From the NCBI GenBank assembly GCA_030429735.1, contig JAUIET010000003.1:186001-250000 (forward strand): a stretch of 64,000 bases of DNA, in the 5' to 3' direction. Below are positions 60,022-64,000 of the stretch, piece by piece. Both the position numbers and the translations under genes were made by a program. Under the pieces are notes generated by a model. It had not been told where the DNA came from and did not search any database. It was given only the letters and a program-made list of their open reading frames with translations. Source of the stretch: Gammaproteobacteria bacterium. GTDB taxonomy: Bacteria; Pseudomonadota; Gammaproteobacteria; Pseudomonadales; JAUIET01. Position 1 is the stretch's first letter, and each line of letters begins with the position of its first letter.

Positions 60022-61779
60022 TTATTCCCTATGCTCTTCTGGTGCCGGGGGACATTCGTTAAATATTCTCGTGGTACATGTGGCACAAATCGACTGATCC
60101 AGCGCCGGAACAATGGCTGCAATTGCATCCCCTTTGTTCGAAAACACATTTTTATGACCGATGGCGGTCACCACGCCAAAACGACGATATTTATCGCTCA
60201 CTTGTCGCTGGCGCATCGTGACGTACAAACGCCCGCCACGAGAGCGACGACGAACCGATTCTTCAATCAGCAATTGCGAACCTGCCATGTCAATGTCTGA
60301 CAAGTGCTTCATTAACATCAGCAGGTTTTTTTGATGAGGGCGCTCACGTTCAAGTGCTCTTAGCTGCCGCCGAACATCATCAACCGAACCGAAATAAAGC
60401 TGCCCGTCGAGACGACCACACACCAATTGTGGGCACTCCTGCAAATCGAAAGCGCGAGCGTTACGGAAAAAACGCCGCCGTTCTGCACTGGGGTCGGGCG
60501 CAGTAATGGCCAGATACGCCGTTGATGATCTGCGCAAAAACAAGCTCAGCGACACGAATACACCGATGATGATTGAAAACTCCAGGCCGACCAGCAGCGT
60601 TGCCAAAAAGGTGATTACCATCACCGCACTGGAACCTCGGCTGGTGGTGAATACGCGTTTAATTTGCCGAAACGACACCAGACGAATAGCAACCAGTAAA
60701 ATGATACCGGCGACAGCAGCCACTGGAATCAGTGAAATCCACTGCCCAAACAACAGCACAATGAGCAACAGAATTAAAGATGCAAACACGGCGGCCAGGG
60801 GCGTGCGTGCACCAGAGTCCAGATTAGCGGCCGAGCGCGTGAACGATCCTGACCCCATATACGCCGAGAAAAAACTGCCTATGATGTTAGACAAGCCCTG
60901 TCCGGCAAACTCCTGGCTGATGTCCACTTCATGATCCGACTTAATCGCCAGGGCTCGGGAAATTGCCGTGGCTTCCAGCAAGCCAACCAAGGCCAACGCA
61001 AACGCGGCCGGCGCTAACAGTCGAAAATCTTGCAGTGACATTTCCGGCAACTGCATGGCTGGAAACTGTAAAGGAATGCTCGACACATAGGCTATATCTG
61101 CGCCTTCCCTGCTCAGCAGCATTGCCAGCCCCGCCGCAAACAGCAGCGCTAAAAGGTAGTTAGGCCAGCCGGGTGCAAACCATAGCAATGCCGCGGCAAT
61201 CAGCAACGCGGTCACGCCAATGATTGACTCAAACAGTTGGAATTCGGAAATGTGCGTTCCTATCTCCTGAATAACACCCGCGGTTGTTGTGCTCACCTGC
61301 AGCTCGATGCCAAGCGCTTGCGGCAGTTGACTGATAAAGATGATGACTGCTGCACCGGTGGTAAAGCCGATCATCACTGAGGGCGACACGAAGCTGGCAA
61401 GGCTACCCATGCGCAAGAAACCCAGCGCCAACTGAAACACGCCTGCCATCAGTGTGAGCAGTATGGCGGCCTGCACATACTCGGCGCTGCCCGGCTGGTA
61501 ACTGGCACCAAGGCTTGCAAACACCAGCACTGAGATGGCCGTGGTTGGCCCGGAAATCATGTGCCTGGACGAGCCGAACAGCGCCGCAATGACAGGAGTA
61601 ACTATGGCGGTATACAGCCCGTGCTCAATGGGCATCCCGGCAATCGACGCAAATGCAATGGATTGGGGTAGAACGAGAATGGCCGCTGTCAGGGCGGCAA
61701 TTAAATCAGCCTTAAGACTGTCTTTACTGAGTTCTGAACTCCAGCCTCTGGCTGGAAACAAGTCAATGCTGTTCGCCAT
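60022..61779 (-). CDS. SulP family inorganic anion (sulfate) transporter with STAS domain
   Basis: 585-residue membrane transporter. The N-terminal transport domain has LPQSIAFASIAGMPIEHGLY and FGSSRHMISGPTTAIS; about ten to twelve helices follow. A C-terminal STAS domain spans about residues 450-560. The tail has extra cysteines (SICATCTTRIFNEC), unusual for the family and possibly metal-binding. It overlaps the soeC gene by 17 bases, so it may move sulfate made from sulfite by SoeABC. The ATG at 61779 is preferred over the one at 61809. Confidence 0.93.
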   Translation of the reverse strand: MANSIDLFPARGWSSELSKDSLKADLIAALTAAILVLPQSIAFASIAGMPIEHGLYTAIVTPVIAALFGSSRHMISGPTTAISVLVFASLGASYQPGSAEYVQAAILLTLMAGVFQLALGFLRMGSLASFVSPSVMIGFTTGAAVIIFISQLPQALGIELQVSTTTAGVIQEIGTHISEFQLFESIIGVTALLIAAALLWFAPGWPNYLLALLFAAGLAMLLSREGADIAYVSSIPLQFPAMQLPEMSLQDFRLLAPAAFALALVGLLEATAISRALAIKSDHEVDISQEFAGQGLSNIIGSFFSAYMGSGSFTRSAANLDSGARTPLAAVFASLILLLIVLLFGQWISLIPVAAVAGIILLVAIRLVSFRQIKRVFTTSRGSSAVMVITFLATLLVGLEFSIIIGVFVSLSLFLRRSSTAYLAITAPDPSAERRRFFRNARAFDLQECPQLVCGRLDGQLYFGSVDDVRRQLRALERERPHQKNLLMLMKHLSDIDMAGSQLLIEESVRRRSRGGRLYVTMRQRQVSDKYRRFGVVTAIGHKNVFSNKGDAIAAIVPALDQSICATCTTRIFNECPPAPEEHRE

Positions 61780-62707
61780 AGAACCGACGAACCACGTGTT
61801 TCGCTTCAATAAAAAACAGCCAGCGTTCCAACAACAAACCGAAGTAGCCGCACAATACGGCGAACACCGCCAGGCTCAGGCTGCTGCTGTCTCTGGACAG
61901 CTGCAGAGCACTCAGAACCAGAGGTAAGACGAATGCCAACGCCAGCGTTATCTTGCGCGCCAGCGCTTTGGTTTTTGGCCCTACCACATAGACAAATTCT
62001 TTCTGTAAAAAATTTTCTGCGCTGTGCCCGGTGTCAAACAAACGCACCGTCGCTTCCGTGAACGTGGTTGCTGTGTTTATGGTTGTTTTGGAAGGCTCGC
62101 CAACAAAGGAAAAATAACTGAGCTTGAACAGCAGCCCAATAAACGCCAATACACACCCGCTAATCCAGACTGCAGCGTGAGGACTTCCGCCGTCCGCGAC
62201 AACAGCAAGTGCATACGCCAGCACACCGCTGTAGACAAAAAACAGCGAGAATCCAAACGGCACTAAACGCGTATGCCATTGAGGGAATGTTTTTAAACTG
62301 GCATAAATCATCGCGGTGCAATGCGTCAGCACAAACCCCAATACTACACACAGGCCACCTAAGGCATAGGCGGCGGCTGTCGTTTGCCAATCGTTTAACC
62401 ACAGCGCTGTTACGTAGGCCAGCGCAATGGGGTAATACAGCAGCGCTAACACGCCCTCACGCGACAGCCATGAGGTACGGAAGCGGCTAAACGCTCGCCA
62501 TGCATTCTTTGGGTTCGCCAGGTGAAATGTGGACGACAACAAGCCAATGGACATCAACACAAAGGCTAGCAGCAAAGCAGTGAGGTAAGCGTTCGGGTTG
62601 TCAAATGGAGACCCGCCCAGTAATTGCGACACTATCAACAAGGTCATCAAACCATAGCCGAACCCGGAGGTTACCGTAAAAACCAAAATTGAAAGAGCAG
62701 GATGCAT
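61763..62707 (-). CDS. soeC: Membrane anchor subunit of sulfite dehydrogenase (SoeC/DmsC-like)
   Basis: 314-residue DmsC-family anchor with about eight hydrophobic helices (FGYGLMTLLIVSQLLGG, FHLANPKNAWRAF). It would pass electrons from the Fe-S subunit to quinone. It follows soeB by six bases. Assignment to Soe rather than Dms depends on soeA/soeB neighbours. Confidence 0.85.
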   Translation of the reverse strand: MHPALSILVFTVTSGFGYGLMTLLIVSQLLGGSPFDNPNAYLTALLLAFVLMSIGLLSSTFHLANPKNAWRAFSRFRTSWLSREGVLALLYYPIALAYVTALWLNDWQTTAAAYALGGLCVVLGFVLTHCTAMIYASLKTFPQWHTRLVPFGFSLFFVYSGVLAYALAVVADGGSPHAAVWISGCVLAFIGLLFKLSYFSFVGEPSKTTINTATTFTEATVRLFDTGHSAENFLQKEFVYVVGPKTKALARKITLALAFVLPLVLSALQLSRDSSSLSLAVFAVLCGYFGLLLERWLFFIEAKHVVRRFYGEQH

Positions 62708-62713
62708 CTCAAG

Positions 62714-63409
62714 TCACCGCGCTATCATTTTATTGACCCAGCCCTTCAGTGAAAAGCCATCTCCGGATGAATCTACCTCAAACATTTCCACCGTCGCTTT
62801 CTCTCTGGGTGGAAGATACTTATTGGTCGGTTCGTAACCCAGCTCTGGCATCAGGTCACGGCCGCCACGCTCTCTGGCCTTAATACTGACTTCCGATTGC
62901 GGGTCGTCAAAATCGCCGAACAAGCGCGAACTGGTGGGGCAGGTTAACACACAGGCTGGCTGGCGTTCTTCTTCGGGCAGGTTCTGATCGTAAATGCGAT
63001 CAACACATAAGGTGCACTTCTTCATCACTCCTTGATCCCGATCAAGCTCGCGCGCGCCATACGGACAGGCCCAGGCGCACAGGTTACAACCCATGCACTT
63101 ATCCTGATCCACCAGAACAATACCGTCTTCCTCGCGCTTGTAACTGGCACCTGTTGGACAAACCGTCACGCAATCGGCGTTTTCACAGTGCAGGCACGAC
63201 ATCGGGAAATGCACAGTCTTGCTGCCCGGCGCGTCGCCAACTTCGTAAGTACGTATACGATTCAACCATGCGCCATCCGGATCCTTCCCGTACGGATTTG
63301 AGTCTGATAAAGGCCCAATTGTGCCCGATGTGTTCCACTGCTTGCACGCTGTTGCGCAGCCATGACAACCAACACAGGTATCTAAATCAATAAGCAATCC
63401 CAGCTTCAT
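62714..63409 (-). CDS. soeB: Sulfite dehydrogenase iron-sulfur subunit (SoeB/DmsB-like)
   Basis: 231-residue ferredoxin-like electron-transfer subunit with four [4Fe-4S] binding groups: CVGCHGCATACK, CLHCENADCVTVCP, CMGCNLCAWACPYGA and CTLCVDRIYDQ with a distant CVLTCP. The sequence style (KQWNTSGTIGPLSDSNPYG, LPEEERQPACV) is that of SoeB, the cytoplasmic sulfite-oxidising complex. Its ATG overlaps the soeA stop by four bases (ATGA). Confidence 0.88.
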   Translation of the reverse strand: MKLGLLIDLDTCVGCHGCATACKQWNTSGTIGPLSDSNPYGKDPDGAWLNRIRTYEVGDAPGSKTVHFPMSCLHCENADCVTVCPTGASYKREEDGIVLVDQDKCMGCNLCAWACPYGARELDRDQGVMKKCTLCVDRIYDQNLPEEERQPACVLTCPTSSRLFGDFDDPQSEVSIKARERGGRDLMPELGYEPTNKYLPPREKATVEMFEVDSSGDGFSLKGWVNKMIAR

Positions 63410-64000
63410 CTCGAACCTCCGCGGGTCAGAATATCGCGGTTCGAGCGACTCAGATTGACATTATTGTGCGTTGCGTAGCTAATGCTCTCTGGCGAACTCT
63501 GTTGCTGCGGCAAGGCATTCACTTCGTCAAATTCGGGCCAGCTGCCCTGCTCTTCAGCAGGCGCGGGACGTATGTTTACCTTTAAGTCGTACCACGCCGC
63601 CTGGCCGGTAATGGGGTCAGAGTTGGTAATCGACTTCTGCTGCGGCAGGGATTCAGAGATAAGATGATTCATCAGAAACCCCTGCTGGGATTCGTTAGCG
63701 TCTTTGGATAAACCCCATGCGCCGGCTAGTTTGCCAATTGCGTTCCAGGTCCATACCGTATTTTTCTCTACCGCTTCCATGTATTTGACCTGCACACGGA
63801 TGCGCCCATTATGCGATTCAACCCACGCCCAGCCCAGATCATCAATACCCAGTTCAATCGCCTGCTGACGATTTATGTACATGTAGTTCTGCGACGTGAT
63901 TTGCCGCAGCCAGGCATTTTGCGAATCCCATGAGTGATACATGTGCATGGGTCGTTGATTGATCGCATAGAACGGATACTGGCTTTCGTCTTGCTGCTGC
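63406..64000 (-). CDS. soeA: Sulfite dehydrogenase molybdopterin subunit SoeA (partial, C-terminal part)
   Basis: C-terminal part of a molybdopterin oxidoreductase; the gene continues beyond 64000. Residues such as AINQRPMHMYHSWDSQNAWL and TVWTWNAIGKLAGAW are typical of the SoeA C-terminus (also found in some DMSO-reductase-family relatives). With soeB and soeC this forms a membrane-bound complex that oxidises sulfite to sulfate in the cytoplasm. The molybdenum-ligand region is outside the window, so identity rests on the tail and the neighbours. Confidence 0.82.
   Translation of the reverse strand, partial: QQQDESQYPFYAINQRPMHMYHSWDSQNAWLRQITSQNYMYINRQQAIELGIDDLGWAWVESHNGRIRVQVKYMEAVEKNTVWTWNAIGKLAGAWGLSKDANESQQGFLMNHLISESLPQQKSITNSDPITGQAAWYDLKVNIRPAPAEEQGSWPEFDEVNALPQQQSSPESISYATHNNVNLSRSNRDILTRGGSR

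Overview
The window looks like a chromosomal segment of a heterotrophic, probably marine gammaproteobacterium. The basis is the divergent gltA / sdhCDAB-sucA block, the type II citrate synthase, SdhC/SdhD of enterobacterial type, and accessory genes common in marine heterotrophs (sulfite dehydrogenase, glucuronate catabolism, wax-ester synthase, Rieske oxygenase). No lineage below class can be fixed from the sequence alone. I saw no rRNA, tRNA, CRISPR array, integrase or insertion sequence. Gene density is high: no gene-free stretch exceeds 300 bases.

Layout. 1-6282: TCA cycle (sucA partial, sdhBADC on minus, gltA on plus, with facing promoters between sdhC and gltA). 6343-22052: acyl-CoA and general metabolism, including an EchA20-like crotonase beside two deazaflavin-family oxidoreductases, a PIG3-type quinone reductase, a TPR/transglutaminase-like envelope protein, class II aldolase, acyl-CoA dehydrogenase, hisC, a fused PyrD-PyrK dihydroorotate dehydrogenase, a beta-helix/di-haem cytochrome fusion, iron alcohol dehydrogenase, thioesterase and an acyl-CoA ligase. 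22271-37770: a surface-polysaccharide locus with an ABC-2 exporter (permease and ATPase), two sulfotransferases, two acyltransferases, a two-part glycosyltransferase, and three paralogous GT-B-like glycosyltransferases that carry unrelated inserts of different length between their two halves. A fourth, eroded paralog is fused to a methyltransferase. 37793-41167: MarR regulator with its operators, a Rieske oxygenase and a WS/DGAT acyltransferase. 41207-56016: three amidohydrolase genes and one collapsed amidohydrolase pseudogene, a DgcN-like DUF1611 gene, a flavin monooxygenase, a duplicated-domain reductive-dehalogenase-like protein, a CDGSH protein, a TauD-like dioxygenase, a SauS-like acylating aldehyde dehydrogenase and an AGCS symporter. 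56070-59921: uxuB, uxaC and a TIM-barrel isomerase. 60022-64000: sulP plus soeCBA, with soeA cut by the window edge.

How parts fit. The polysaccharide locus would make, sulfate, acetylate, methylate and export a glycan by the ABC route; the insert-bearing glycosyltransferases and the GT-remnant/methyltransferase fusion are the least explained part and my main candidate for a new system. The sulfonate-like aldehyde dehydrogenase and SoeABC/SulP could together turn organosulfonate sulfur into sulfate. The D-aminoacylase/DUF1611 pair points to N-acyl-D-amino acid use. These pathway statements are inferences from gene content and order.
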